In this document: positions 7,685 through 14,726 of the stretch, one piece after another
Position numbering within the stretch: the stretch's first letter is position 1
How the letters are laid out: each line of letters opens with the position of its first letter
Source of the DNA: JALYXS01 sp051003795
GTDB taxonomy: Bacteria > Acidobacteriota > Terriglobia > Bryobacterales > Bryobacteraceae
Reading direction: 5' to 3'
DNA length: 21,980 nucleotides
Assembly (NCBI GenBank): GCA_051003795.1
Contig: JBPCKZ010000016.1
Location: 1-21,980 of the forward strand
Translations under genes and position numbers: made by a program
Notes under the pieces: model-generated
The model's database searches: none
Told to the model about the DNA's origin: nothing
Seen by the model: only the letters and a program-made list of their open reading frames with translations

Positions 7685-9487
7685 TCAGGCGATCTCCATC
7701 GCCTTCACCGGATCGAGCCGGCAGACGCGTTTGAAGAGAGCCGATTTGGCGGTGTCGTCCTCCTGGATGGCGGTGCTTGCCCGAATCAGGAGGGCTAAAG
7801 CTCCGGCGACCGTCTCGCGATCTTCCCATTCCTCGAGCTTGTGGGTTTCTATCGCGGCCGCGATATCGTCCAGCAGCGGTTGCGCGATATTCGGTTTTCC
7901 GGCGGAAATACAGATTTGCGCGAGCTGCAATTTGCGCTGGAAGCGCCCGCGCCCGGTACGCTGCCGGTCCAGTTCGCGCGAAAGAATGTCGATGGCCTTC
8001 TGCTGCTGCCCGGCACGAAGCGCGTTCACGGCGAGCGCATGGGAATCCACGAACTTCTTTTGCCACCCTGGAACCCGAGGCAAGTCGAGGAGCGGCGTAT
8101 CGATCGGTTCGGGAAGAGGAGGTGAATTCGAGGGCTCTTCAATCAGCTCGCGCAGCCACGTTTGGGTTTCCGCGTTGGCGGCCGGCGTATCGTCGCTCAG
8201 CGTTGCTTGAAGCAGCGCCGGCAGATCCCGCAGCAGAGCGCGCAACTCCGACCGGATGGCAACGGCAATCGCGTAGTAGTCTTCTCCCAGAGCCACGCAC
8301 GCCTCGACCACGAAGCGTTGCAGATCGAGCCATGCCCGGCTGCAAGGCAGGCCCATGACATTCTCGGCGGCCTCCAGCAGATCGAGCCACTTCCCCTGCA
8401 TCGCCAAGCCCTTGACATGCCGGCGAATTTCGGTGGGCGGCGCTTCGAGAGTCATGGGATCGGAGGCCGCGCGCAGCTCGCCCCAGCGAAGCCCGCGAAG
8501 CATCAGGTAGGGCGCGGGGCTGGCGGGTTCGCGTTTTCTTAAGAATGCCGCGGCCGCGACTACGTTCGCTATCGCTTCGGCGCGCCCGGGCGGCTCGACG
8601 GCGGCTTGCGTCCCCAGCATGAAACCGGCGCCGGGGGGATAAGAGGGAACCCCATCGCCGGACGGAGACTCATCGCCCGGAACGCCGGCCGGAGCGGCTT
8701 TTATCTCGGCCACCGGATCGGGCTCCGCTTCGCGTTTCTTTTGGAGCAGCCCATGCACCGTGCCGCGCGCCTCCTCAATCGCGGTCTTCAGATGGCCTAG
8801 CGCGGGAGCTTCGCCGGTGAACTTCTCCTCGCAAACGGCATCGAGCGCGGTCAATTCCGCGAGACACCCGTCCAACTCTTTTTCGGCTTTCGCGTAGAAA
8901 GCCTTGGGAGTTTCGCCGAAAGATTTATCGAACGCCTCGGGGGCGAGTTTGCCCTCGTTCAGGGCTTGTTCCCGCGTGGACTTTTGATTGTCCGACTTGG
9001 CCATTTCTTCATAGCCGACCAATCGGGAATCTTTGTATTGCCAGTAGCCGTATCCATCCTTGCAGAGCGGGACGTTTTTGAGCGGCGTGCCGAGTTTCGA
9101 GCCGATCCAATCGATGGGCGCGGCGCGCATCTCCATGTCGCCGTCCTCGAGCGCCGGATATAACGTGTCCCAGAACTTCTCCAACAGGCCGCGGCAGAGC
9201 GTCAGGCCTTCGCGAAATCCGCCAAAGCCGTCCCGCTTGAGGATGGCCTCGGTAAGCCACGCCGCAATCTGAAGATCCTTCCCGCGGGTGGCGATGGCGT
9301 CTTGCGCGAGCTGGACGACCAGCGGCCAGTCGGCTATCTTCCGCTCGCGCTGCCAGTCGCCCTGCGCCAGATTGTCGTCCTCGCGGCGCGCTTCCTTGAT
9401 CTTGTCGTAGACGGGGTCGTAGCGAAGATCTTTACCGGAAGGATTTTCTCCGGGAATCGGGTTCAGCAGATCTTCACGCAGCGGCAC
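7685..9487 (-). CDS. tssA: T6SS assembly protein TssA (ImpA family)
   Basis: 600-residue TssA, which primes baseplate docking or caps the distal end of the growing sheath, depending on class. The N-terminal ImpA_N domain is clear: 'LLNPIPGENPSGKDLRYDP' (about 7-25), 'DWPLVVQLAQDAIATRGKDLQIAAWLTEA' (about 53-81), 'FWDTLYP' and 'IDWIGSKLGTPLKNVPLC'. After a middle linker (about 240-310), the C-terminal half resembles the VasJ/TssA C-terminal region ('FLRKREPASPAPYLMLRGLRW', then a helical tail). The start is a GTG at 9485-9487 with GGAG seven bases upstream, inside the last codons of tagJ (14-bp overlap). In the Pseudomonas aeruginosa H1 cluster tssA lies before tssB; here it sits between tagJ and tssE. 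Confidence 0.93.
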   Translation of the reverse strand: MPLREDLLNPIPGENPSGKDLRYDPVYDKIKEARREDDNLAQGDWQRERKIADWPLVVQLAQDAIATRGKDLQIAAWLTEAILKRDGFGGFREGLTLCRGLLEKFWDTLYPALEDGDMEMRAAPIDWIGSKLGTPLKNVPLCKDGYGYWQYKDSRLVGYEEMAKSDNQKSTREQALNEGKLAPEAFDKSFGETPKAFYAKAEKELDGCLAELTALDAVCEEKFTGEAPALGHLKTAIEEARGTVHGLLQKKREAEPDPVAEIKAAPAGVPGDESPSGDGVPSYPPGAGFMLGTQAAVEPPGRAEAIANVVAAAAFLRKREPASPAPYLMLRGLRWGELRAASDPMTLEAPPTEIRRHVKGLAMQGKWLDLLEAAENVMGLPCSRAWLDLQRFVVEACVALGEDYYAIAVAIRSELRALLRDLPALLQATLSDDTPAANAETQTWLRELIEEPSNSPPLPEPIDTPLLDLPRVPGWQKKFVDSHALAVNALRAGQQQKAIDILSRELDRQRTGRGRFQRKLQLAQICISAGKPNIAQPLLDDIAAAIETHKLEEWEDRETVAGALALLIRASTAIQEDDTAKSALFKRVCRLDPVKAMEIA

Positions 9488-10181
9488 GGGCGAACTCCAG
9501 CGATCGGACTTCCAGAAGCGGTACTTCCTCGCCGTCCACTATGAACGTCTTCTGGCCGATGGGGAATTCGTTGCCGCTATCGTCCGCCACCCAGTCCGTG
9601 GCGCGGCCGAGCCACACCGGTTCGTCCGCCGATTTCCAGGAGAACGGATAAACGGCCGGAATCAACACCTCGCCGATATCGGTCCCTTGAAACGACGGGC
9701 CGGTCACGACGAGCGCCGGAGCCCACAGCGTGTCGCGCAATCTGCGCGGCGCCTCCATCTGAACGGAGGAAATATGTTCGAAGGGGATCCAAAGATAGGC
9801 TCCGGCGGCGTAAACCTCCAGCCGCGCGCCGATGGACGGGTCGGCGTCGGAGATGGATTCGAAGGGCTTCCCGTTCAGAGTGCCGCCCGGAGAGGCAACG
9901 GGAGAAGAGCGAGGAAATTGCTGCGTGCGGAAAAGATCGTGCCGCGTCTTTTCCGCATGCAGAGCCGAATAGTAGAGGACCGCGCCCAGCTCCGCCGGGC
10001 CGCCATCCCCGGCTAAGACGCCGAGCTGCTTTTCGGCGCGATCGTATTGGCCTGAAAAGCACAGCAACTCGAAGAGGAACGTCCGCTTGGCCCGATCGGC
10101 CGGATTGTCGCGGAGAGAGCTCGCCAGAACCTTCTCCGCCTCGCGAACCTTGCCATCGGCAAAGAGTTGCCGGGCATCCAT
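9474..10181 (-). CDS. tagJ: T6SS accessory protein TagJ (ImpE)
   Basis: 235-residue ImpE/TagJ protein. The N-terminal third is TPR-like helical ('ADGKVREAEKVLASSLRDNP', 'LFELLCFSGQYDRAEKQL'). The C-terminal half has the family pattern 'AAGAYLWIPFEHISSVQMEAPRRLRDTLWAPA' and 'GEVLIPAVYPFSWKSADEPVWLGRATDW'. In systems that have it, TagJ binds TssB and helps bring ClpV to the sheath; it marks a subset of T6SSs, including the P. aeruginosa H1 system. It begins 2 bp after hcp and overlaps tssA by 14 bp. The length is slightly shorter than some relatives (about 270). Confidence 0.93.
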   Translation of the reverse strand: MDARQLFADGKVREAEKVLASSLRDNPADRAKRTFLFELLCFSGQYDRAEKQLGVLAGDGGPAELGAVLYYSALHAEKTRHDLFRTQQFPRSSPVASPGGTLNGKPFESISDADPSIGARLEVYAAGAYLWIPFEHISSVQMEAPRRLRDTLWAPALVVTGPSFQGTDIGEVLIPAVYPFSWKSADEPVWLGRATDWVADDSGNEFPIGQKTFIVDGEEVPLLEVRSLEFARAAA

Positions 10182-10183
10182 TT

Positions 10184-10681
10184 CTACGCGGCCCAGGGTT
10201 GCAGTGTCGCCAGGTCGTATCCCTTGGGTACGTAGTTGTCCAGCGTGCCGTCGCCCTTTTCGGGTTTGTAGGCTACTTCGATGCGCCGGTACGAGAACGA
10301 GACCGATTCCACCGGGTTATCGGCGGATCCGGAGAGCTGTACCGAGCTGACCAGAGCGTCCTGCAAAGTGATGCGGAAATAGTCCTGTTGGCTATCTTTT
10401 TTAGCCCCGGTCGGTTTGTCATAGAAGAGTTCGACCTTTTTGAAGACCTTTCCAAGAACGCAGTTGTCCAAAATTGCCGGCGAAGTCTTATCCAGAACTT
10501 TCATGATATTCAGCTGGCCGAAGTCCGCCCGGCCCGCGTGCGCTTCCTGGCCTGAAGCGCCCGTGCCAAAAGTAGAAGTCTGGGACACGCCGAAGCTGAA
10601 AGAGAGGATATCGATAGCCTTCTTCTTGCTCGTGCTGGGTCCTTCGACGCCGTCGATGATCAAGTACGCATTTACCGCCAT
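10184..10681 (-). CDS. hcp: T6SS inner-tube protein Hcp (TssD)
   Basis: 165-residue Hcp, which forms stacked hexameric rings as the tube fired by the sheath. Hallmarks are the N-terminal 'AVNAYLIIDGVEGPS', then 'AIDILSFSFGVSQ', 'GQLNIMKVLDKTSPAI' and the C-terminal 'VESVSFSYRRIEVAYKPE'. The length is normal. The ATG at 10681 follows a strong AAGGAG, in keeping with a product made in many copies. It lies 27 bp after tssC and 2 bp before tagJ, as in H1-like clusters. There is no fused effector domain. Confidence 0.97.
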   Translation of the reverse strand: MAVNAYLIIDGVEGPSTSKKKAIDILSFSFGVSQTSTFGTGASGQEAHAGRADFGQLNIMKVLDKTSPAILDNCVLGKVFKKVELFYDKPTGAKKDSQQDYFRITLQDALVSSVQLSGSADNPVESVSFSYRRIEVAYKPEKGDGTLDNYVPKGYDLATLQPWAA

Positions 10682-10708
10682 TTTTCAATTCTCCTTCCGA
10701 TTTTTTTA

Positions 10709-12196
10709 CTACTTCGCCGCCGCTGGCAATTCGGCAACCAGGCGAAGCGACACGGTCAATTCATCCAGCTGGAAGTGCGGTCGCAAGAACGCCACGGCGC
10801 GATAAACGCCGGGCTTGCCGGGCACTTCCGAAACATCGATGCGCGCTTCGCGCAGGGGGCACTTGGCCTTCGCCGCCGCGCTCGCCGTATCGTCCGGGAC
10901 CACGTATTGAGTGATCCAACGGTTCAGAAACGTTTCAGCGTCCGCGCGCGACATGAAGCTGCCGATCTTATCCCGCATCATCGCCTTTAAGTAATGGGCG
11001 AAGCGGGAGACCGCCATGATATAGGGCAGTTGCGTCGAGAGCCGCGCGTTCGCATTGGCCGCATCGGTGTCGTAAAGCTTGGGTTTTTGGGCCGATTGCA
11101 CGCCGAAGAAAGCCGCGTAATCGGTGCCTTTGCAATGGACCAGAGGCACAAACCCCAAATCCGCGAGTTCCTTTTCGCGCCGGTCGGTGATGGGCACCTC
11201 CGTCGGGCACTTCATCGCGAGATCGCCTTCATCGGTATAGAAGTTGTGGACCGGCAGACCGGTCACGAGGCCGCCGCCTTCCACGCCGCGCATCGCCACG
11301 CACATGCCGAATTGCGAAAACGAATTGGTCATGCGGGTGGCGAGCGAATAGGCCGCGTTCATCCACAGGTACTTCGAATGATCGCTGCCATCCACCTTCT
11401 CTTCGTAATTGAATGCCTCGACCGGCTTGGTTTCCTTTCCATAAGGCAGGCGGCCGAGGGTGCGGGGCAGACACAAGGCAACGTAACGCGAGTCCTCCGT
11501 CTGGCGGAAGCTCTTCCATTTCGCGTATTCGGTGGTGTCGAAAATTTTGGCGAGGTCCCGCGGCGCTTCGAGCGATGTCCAGCTATCCAGGTTGAACAGA
11601 TCCGGCGCCGAAGCACTCACAAACGGCGCGTGCGCCGCCGCCGCGACATTCGAAACTTTCTCCAGAAGCTCCAGATCTTCCGGATGTTTGCCAAATTCGT
11701 AGTCGCCCACCAGGGCGCCAAACGGGGCTCCGCCGAATACCCCGTATTCCTCCTCGTAGACTTTCTTGAACAGCGCGCTCTGGTCGAACTCCGGCGCGCG
11801 CTGTAGGTCCTTCAGCAACTCTTTCTTGCTGCAGTTCAGAACCTTGATTTTGAGCATCGTGCCGGTTTCGCTCTGATCCATCAAGTGCTTCAAGCCGCGC
11901 CAGGACCCTTCCAGTTTCTGAAACGCCGCGTGATGCAGAATCTCATTCAACTGGATCGAAACCAGGTGGTCGATCTGCGCGATACGCGCGTTGATCATCA
12001 TCTCCGCATCCCGCGCGATGGTCATGGAGCCATCGAGGAATTGAGAGACGAATTCCTTGATCAAATCCTTCCCGCGCTCCCGGGAAGCCGGCTCGACTCC
12101 GAAGCGGCCTTGCTCCACTATCTGGTCGAGGAGGCCTTTCTCCTTGGTCTCGACCGCGGCGGCGCCCGGCGCAACGGCTGTTTGCGGATCAGCCAT
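10709..12196 (-). CDS. tssC: T6SS sheath large subunit TssC (VipB)
   Basis: 495-residue TssC (ImpC/VipB), which pairs with TssB to form the contractile sheath around the Hcp tube. Conserved blocks are 'IDHLVSIQLNEILHHAAFQKLEGSWRGLKHL' (about 93-123), 'VYEEEYGVFGGAPFGALVGDYEF' (about 164-186), 'RTLGRLPYGKETKPVEAF', 'KYLWMNAAYSLATRM' and the C-terminal 'DKIGSFMSRADAETFLNRWI' and 'LREARIDVSEVPGKPG'. The length is normal and the frame is intact. The ATG at 12196 overlaps the end of tssB by 8 bp, so sheath subunits are probably made in step. Confidence 0.97.
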   Translation of the reverse strand: MADPQTAVAPGAAAVETKEKGLLDQIVEQGRFGVEPASRERGKDLIKEFVSQFLDGSMTIARDAEMMINARIAQIDHLVSIQLNEILHHAAFQKLEGSWRGLKHLMDQSETGTMLKIKVLNCSKKELLKDLQRAPEFDQSALFKKVYEEEYGVFGGAPFGALVGDYEFGKHPEDLELLEKVSNVAAAAHAPFVSASAPDLFNLDSWTSLEAPRDLAKIFDTTEYAKWKSFRQTEDSRYVALCLPRTLGRLPYGKETKPVEAFNYEEKVDGSDHSKYLWMNAAYSLATRMTNSFSQFGMCVAMRGVEGGGLVTGLPVHNFYTDEGDLAMKCPTEVPITDRREKELADLGFVPLVHCKGTDYAAFFGVQSAQKPKLYDTDAANANARLSTQLPYIMAVSRFAHYLKAMMRDKIGSFMSRADAETFLNRWITQYVVPDDTASAAAKAKCPLREARIDVSEVPGKPGVYRAVAFLRPHFQLDELTVSLRLVAELPAAAK

Positions 12197-12710
12197 TGGG
12201 ATTTTCTCCTTTACCCATCTCGGACTTCAACTTATCGAGCTTCTCGGTGTTGCTGACCGATTCGAGCAGAAGCTCTTCCAATTTGTCGTTGCCTTGCAGG
12301 CTGCCCCGCAAGTCCGAAAGACGCGTGCGAAGGTCGAGCAATTCCTTTAAGGGCTTGACCTGCCTCGCGACGTTCTCGGGCGAGAAATCGTCCATGCTCT
12401 TGAAGCGCAGATCCACCTTGAGATTCGGCGCGTCCGACTCCTCGCTCAACTTATTCTCGACCGAGTAAGAGAGATGCGGCTTCATGCCCTCGAGGACCGT
12501 ATCGAAGTTGTCGGGGTTTACCTCGACAAATTTGCGATCCTTCAGTTTGGCAAGCGGCTGTTCCGGCTGGCCCGTGAAATCGCCCAGGACCCCAACCACG
12601 AAGGGCAATTCCTTTAACTCGATAGCGCCTCCGATTTCGACATCGTACGTGATCTGAACGCGCGGCGAGCGTACCCGATCCAGTTTGTGTTGCGTGCTTT
12701 CGCGCGCCAT
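12189..12710 (-). CDS. tssB: T6SS sheath small subunit TssB (VipA)
   Basis: 173-residue TssB (ImpB/VipA), the small sheath subunit. The core is 'RVQITYDVEIGGAIELKELPFVVGVLGDF' (about residues 17-45), followed by 'FVEVNPDNFDTVLEGMKPHLSYSVEN' and 'LRFKSMDDFSPENVARQVKPLKELLDLR', all diagnostic. The ATG at 12710 has AGGAGA about 12 bases upstream (12722-12727). It is the first T6SS gene of the operon, directly behind a good sigma-70-type promoter. In TagJ-class systems, a TssB helix is the docking site for TagJ. Confidence 0.97.
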   Translation of the reverse strand: MARESTQHKLDRVRSPRVQITYDVEIGGAIELKELPFVVGVLGDFTGQPEQPLAKLKDRKFVEVNPDNFDTVLEGMKPHLSYSVENKLSEESDAPNLKVDLRFKSMDDFSPENVARQVKPLKELLDLRTRLSDLRGSLQGNDKLEELLLESVSNTEKLDKLKSEMGKGENPNG

Positions 12711-12752
12711 ATGGCAAAGTTCTCCTGAAAAATCAAAGTTTTCGGTTGCTCA

Positions 12753-12781
12753 AATATATGCCCAGTGGAAGCCCTAGTCAA
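12753..12781 (-). promoter_or_regulatory. Sigma-70-type promoter for the tss operon
   Basis: On the minus strand, TTGACT (12776-12781) and TATATT (12753-12758) are separated by exactly 17 bp, in the 81-bp gap between the 141-aa gene and tssB. A start near 12746 would give a leader of about 36 bases with the tssB Shine-Dalgarno near its end. No sigma-54 GG-N10-GC site or clear operator was seen. Confidence 0.7.
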
Positions 12782-12791
12782 GCGGTTTAAT

Positions 12792-13217
12792 TTATATTTG
12801 CCGTACGCCGATCGTTTCGACTTCGATGCTAATGCCGCCCGATTTCAGATCGGTGGCGGTATAGACGGCAACGACGTTAAGCTCCACGGTGCTCACCAGT
12901 TCCAGAAAACCGATATTGAGTTGCGCGGGATTGAACTGCAGCTTTTCGGCAAAGTGGCAGCAATCGTCCATGGTGGCCGAGTCGGGCGGCAGGGCAATCG
13001 TGTCGAAGTGTTTCGCCTGCGCGACACGAGGCTCGCGGCCCACTGGCGCATCGTTCTGCACGACCAGCAGCACGCGCTTGTCGATCTGGGCCGTCTGGTC
13101 GCGGTGGAAATTGTGACTGTTGATCTCGGTCGCGTAGATTCCCTGGCGTACCGGCGTGCATGGCTGGGTGGTCTGGGCGTTCTGCCCGCAGATGAACTTG
13201 ACACTGTAACTGAACAT
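12792..13217 (-). CDS. Conserved small protein of unknown function
   Basis: 141 residues, no signal peptide and no membrane segment, so probably cytosolic. The layout is an N-terminal 'MFSYSVKFICGQ', then 'CTPVRQGIYATEINSHNF' and 'DKRVLLVVQNDAPVGREPR', then 'SATMDDCCHFAEKL', and a C-terminal 'IGFLELVSTVELNVVAVYTA'. I recall similar unnamed bacterial proteins with a 'YSVKFVCG...YATEINIHN...VVAVYT' pattern, but no known function. Alternating hydrophobic stretches suggest a beta-rich fold; four cysteines (Cys10, Cys20 and the pair in MDDCC) could bind metal (inference). The ATG is preceded by AGGAG at 13225-13229, right after a hairpin. It lies 81 bp upstream of tssB on the same strand but tssB has its own promoter, so a T6SS role is only suggested by position. 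A decayed copy of its 5' end lies at 13498-13530. Confidence 0.8.
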   Translation of the reverse strand: MFSYSVKFICGQNAQTTQPCTPVRQGIYATEINSHNFHRDQTAQIDKRVLLVVQNDAPVGREPRVAQAKHFDTIALPPDSATMDDCCHFAEKLQFNPAQLNIGFLELVSTVELNVVAVYTATDLKSGGISIEVETIGVRQI

Positions 13218-13228
13218 CTCTTTTCTCC

Positions 13229-13262
13229 TGTAGGTTGAAACCGGCCTTTTAGGCCGCCTACA
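13229..13262 (-). promoter_or_regulatory. Leader hairpin next to the Shine-Dalgarno of the 141-aa gene
   Basis: An outer 6-bp arm pair TGTAGG/CCTACA (13229-13234 and 13257-13262) encloses an inner 5-bp pair CGGCC/GGCCG (13242-13246 and 13252-13256) with a 5-base loop and a 7-base bulge on one side. On the mRNA the structure ends at the AGGAG that serves the gene at 13217. It lacks a U-run, so it is not an intrinsic terminator; a translational control element is one reading. Confidence 0.45.
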
Positions 13263-13293
13263 GGTCTACTGTGAGAATCGGCGGGCGGGCGTT

Positions 13294-13435
13294 TCAATCG
13301 ACTACCGGCTCTTTTTCTTGCTTCCGGTTAGGTTGGCCGCGCCGCGTGTGTGCAAACTCGATCAGCCGCTTAATTTGGGCGACGGAACCTTTCAACCAGT
13401 TCGCAGCCGGTCCAGTCCATGTCTACATTGACCAT
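13294..13435 (-). pseudogene. Possible decayed DUF433-type gene
   Basis: From an ATG at 13433-13435 one frame reads 'MVNVDMDWTGCELVERF' and stops at 13370. The 'DW.GC.LVE' start resembles DUF433 proteins (often antitoxin-like). A second frame across the same end reads 'VAQIKRLIEFAHTRRGQPN', resembling the helical C-terminus of such proteins, and ends with TGA at 13294-13296. The middle would have been deleted. The match is short and from memory, so this is tentative. Confidence 0.25.
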
Positions 13436-13497
13436 ACGTTCACCTTGCCTATTAATTTTAGCGATTTACGGTGGAGGTCGCTGCCGCGCAGTCCCTT

Positions 13498-13530
13498 CCG
13501 CACATGAATTTGGACGCTGTAGCTGAACGT
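13498..13530 (-). pseudogene. Decayed copy of the 141-aa gene's 5' end
   Basis: The 33 bases here align with the first 33 bases of the intact gene (13185-13217) with one inserted base, one missing base and a handful of substitutions. One frame still reads 'TFSYSVQ' against 'MFSYSVK' in the gene. The start codon is ACG instead of ATG, and a GGAGA lies upstream in the right place. Beyond this stretch the similarity is lost. This suggests a local duplication whose second copy has eroded. Confidence 0.5.
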
Positions 13531-13635
13531 AAAATGGCTCTCCGGGAAACGAAATGGGTTCGAACCGCACCATTCGCTTGACGATAAAACGGGGATATAT
13601 TATGCCGCCGAACAGAGTAAAAGGAGCAAAAGCCT

Positions 13636-13664
13636 TTGACTCTTTTGGAAGAACATGATACATC
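13636..13664 (+). promoter_or_regulatory. Possible promoter for the secreted-protein pair
   Basis: TTGACT at 13636-13641, a 17-bp spacer, then TACATC at 13659-13664. The -35 box is good and the -10 is weak. It lies 34 bp before the presumed TTG start of the 342-aa gene. Confidence 0.35.
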
Positions 13665-13697
13665 CTATTCACCGGGCAACCAGTTGATGGTTTTCGA

Positions 13698-14726
13698 TTG
13701 GAGCGGCGAGAAGGAGCTTTTACGCGAACGGTTTCCGCAATTATAATCGCCTGCTCACTGCTGCCGGCCGCGGGCAGCCGGGTCAAAGCCGTTTCCAATC
13801 CCGCCGCAAGCCCGCAAACGGCCGGACCGCAAATTCCCGTGCTCGGGTTCGCGACTCACGCGGCGCCGCTCGATCTGCGCCCGATCGTCGGCATCGTGGG
13901 CGCGGCGTTGATCGGCGACGCGATCGCGCTGCCATCGGATGTGACGGCTATCGCTTTGCCGCCCGGCCAGCAATACGCGCTGGCTTCTCGCGACGCGGTC
14001 ACGCCCGCCAGCGTGCTACCCATTTCGGCGGACGGAGCCGGGCCGATGGCGCCCATTTCCGGCGCCATGCCGCAGCCCGACCGCATCGAGTTCAGCCCAT
14101 CGGGTTCGTTCGCGGTGCTCTATTCCAAGGCGCTCCAGAAATTGCAAGTGATCGGAGGCTTGCCGGATTCGCCGGGCGTCTCGCGGGAGTTGGATGCATC
14201 CGGCCTAACCAGCGCTCTAGCGGCACTTGCGGTGAGCGACGACGGCCAGGCGGTACTCGCCGGCACCTCCGGCGGAGTCGCGTTGATGGGCAATGGAGCC
14301 GTGATCTGGGGCGCGGGTACGCCTTCGGCGCTCCGTTTTGTGCCGGCTACCCGCGATGCGGTGCTCGCCGATTCGCAAGGGAACCAGATCGTCCTTCTAG
14401 CCAATGTCACGGGGACCGTCGGCGTGCAGGTGTTAGCGACAGGCGCGCAGGGCGTGAGCGCTCCCGCGGATTTGCGGATTTCGCCCGATAAGCGCGTTTT
14501 CGTGGCCAATTCCGGGACGGGGAATGTGCTGATTCTCGGCCTGGATGGAACGGTTGCGGCGGCATTGGATTGCGGCTGCACGCCCGGCGGAATTGCAGCG
14601 CTGGGCGCGGGCTCGGTATATCTGCTGTCCGATAGCGGTAATCCGGCATCCTGGCTTTTCGATATCCGGGATGCCACGCCGGCGCTTCGATTCCTGCCCG
14701 CGTTGAATAGATCGGCCAAGCCATGA
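13698..14726 (+). CDS. Predicted secreted propeller-like protein
   Basis: 342 residues. The N-terminus 'TRTVSAIIIACSLLPAAG' after charged residues looks like a signal peptide, so export is likely. The body has repeated strand-turn units such as 'IEFSPSGSFAVLYS', 'LAVSDDGQAVLAG' and 'LRISPDKRVFVANSGTGNVL', the pattern of YVTN/NHL-like beta-propellers. Near the C-terminus is 'LDCGCTPGGIAALG', then 'WLFDIRDATPALRFLPA'. I believe similar proteins recur in Acidobacteriota beside large Ig-repeat proteins; no function is known to me. The start is uncertain: the first usable codon is TTG at 13698 without a clear Shine-Dalgarno, and an in-frame stop at 13656 limits upstream extension. The end overlaps the next gene by ATGA, so the two are probably co-expressed. 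Confidence 0.75.
   Translation: MERREGAFTRTVSAIIIACSLLPAAGSRVKAVSNPAASPQTAGPQIPVLGFATHAAPLDLRPIVGIVGAALIGDAIALPSDVTAIALPPGQQYALASRDAVTPASVLPISADGAGPMAPISGAMPQPDRIEFSPSGSFAVLYSKALQKLQVIGGLPDSPGVSRELDASGLTSALAALAVSDDGQAVLAGTSGGVALMGNGAVIWGAGTPSALRFVPATRDAVLADSQGNQIVLLANVTGTVGVQVLATGAQGVSAPADLRISPDKRVFVANSGTGNVLILGLDGTVAAALDCGCTPGGIAALGAGSVYLLSDSGNPASWLFDIRDATPALRFLPALNRSAKP

Larger units (their letters stand above)
13218..13697. other. 480-bp intergenic region between divergent genes
   Basis: It separates the minus-strand 141-aa gene from the plus-strand secreted-protein gene. It contains the leader hairpin, a decayed duplicate of the 141-aa gene's start, a possible DUF433-type remnant and a possible plus-strand promoter. 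I see no intact gene, tRNA or recognisable IS in it. It is more AT-rich than the flanks near 13590-13690. Confidence 0.7.

Noticed and set aside
13229..13262. Hairpin considered as an intrinsic terminator
   Set aside because: No run of T follows on either strand and it abuts a Shine-Dalgarno, so a leader structure is the better reading.
13466..13798. A 110-codon minus-strand open frame across the intergenic region
   Set aside because: It overlaps the start of the signal-peptide gene on the other strand and reads through the decayed 5' copy of the 141-aa gene in a wrong frame. No recognisable motif.
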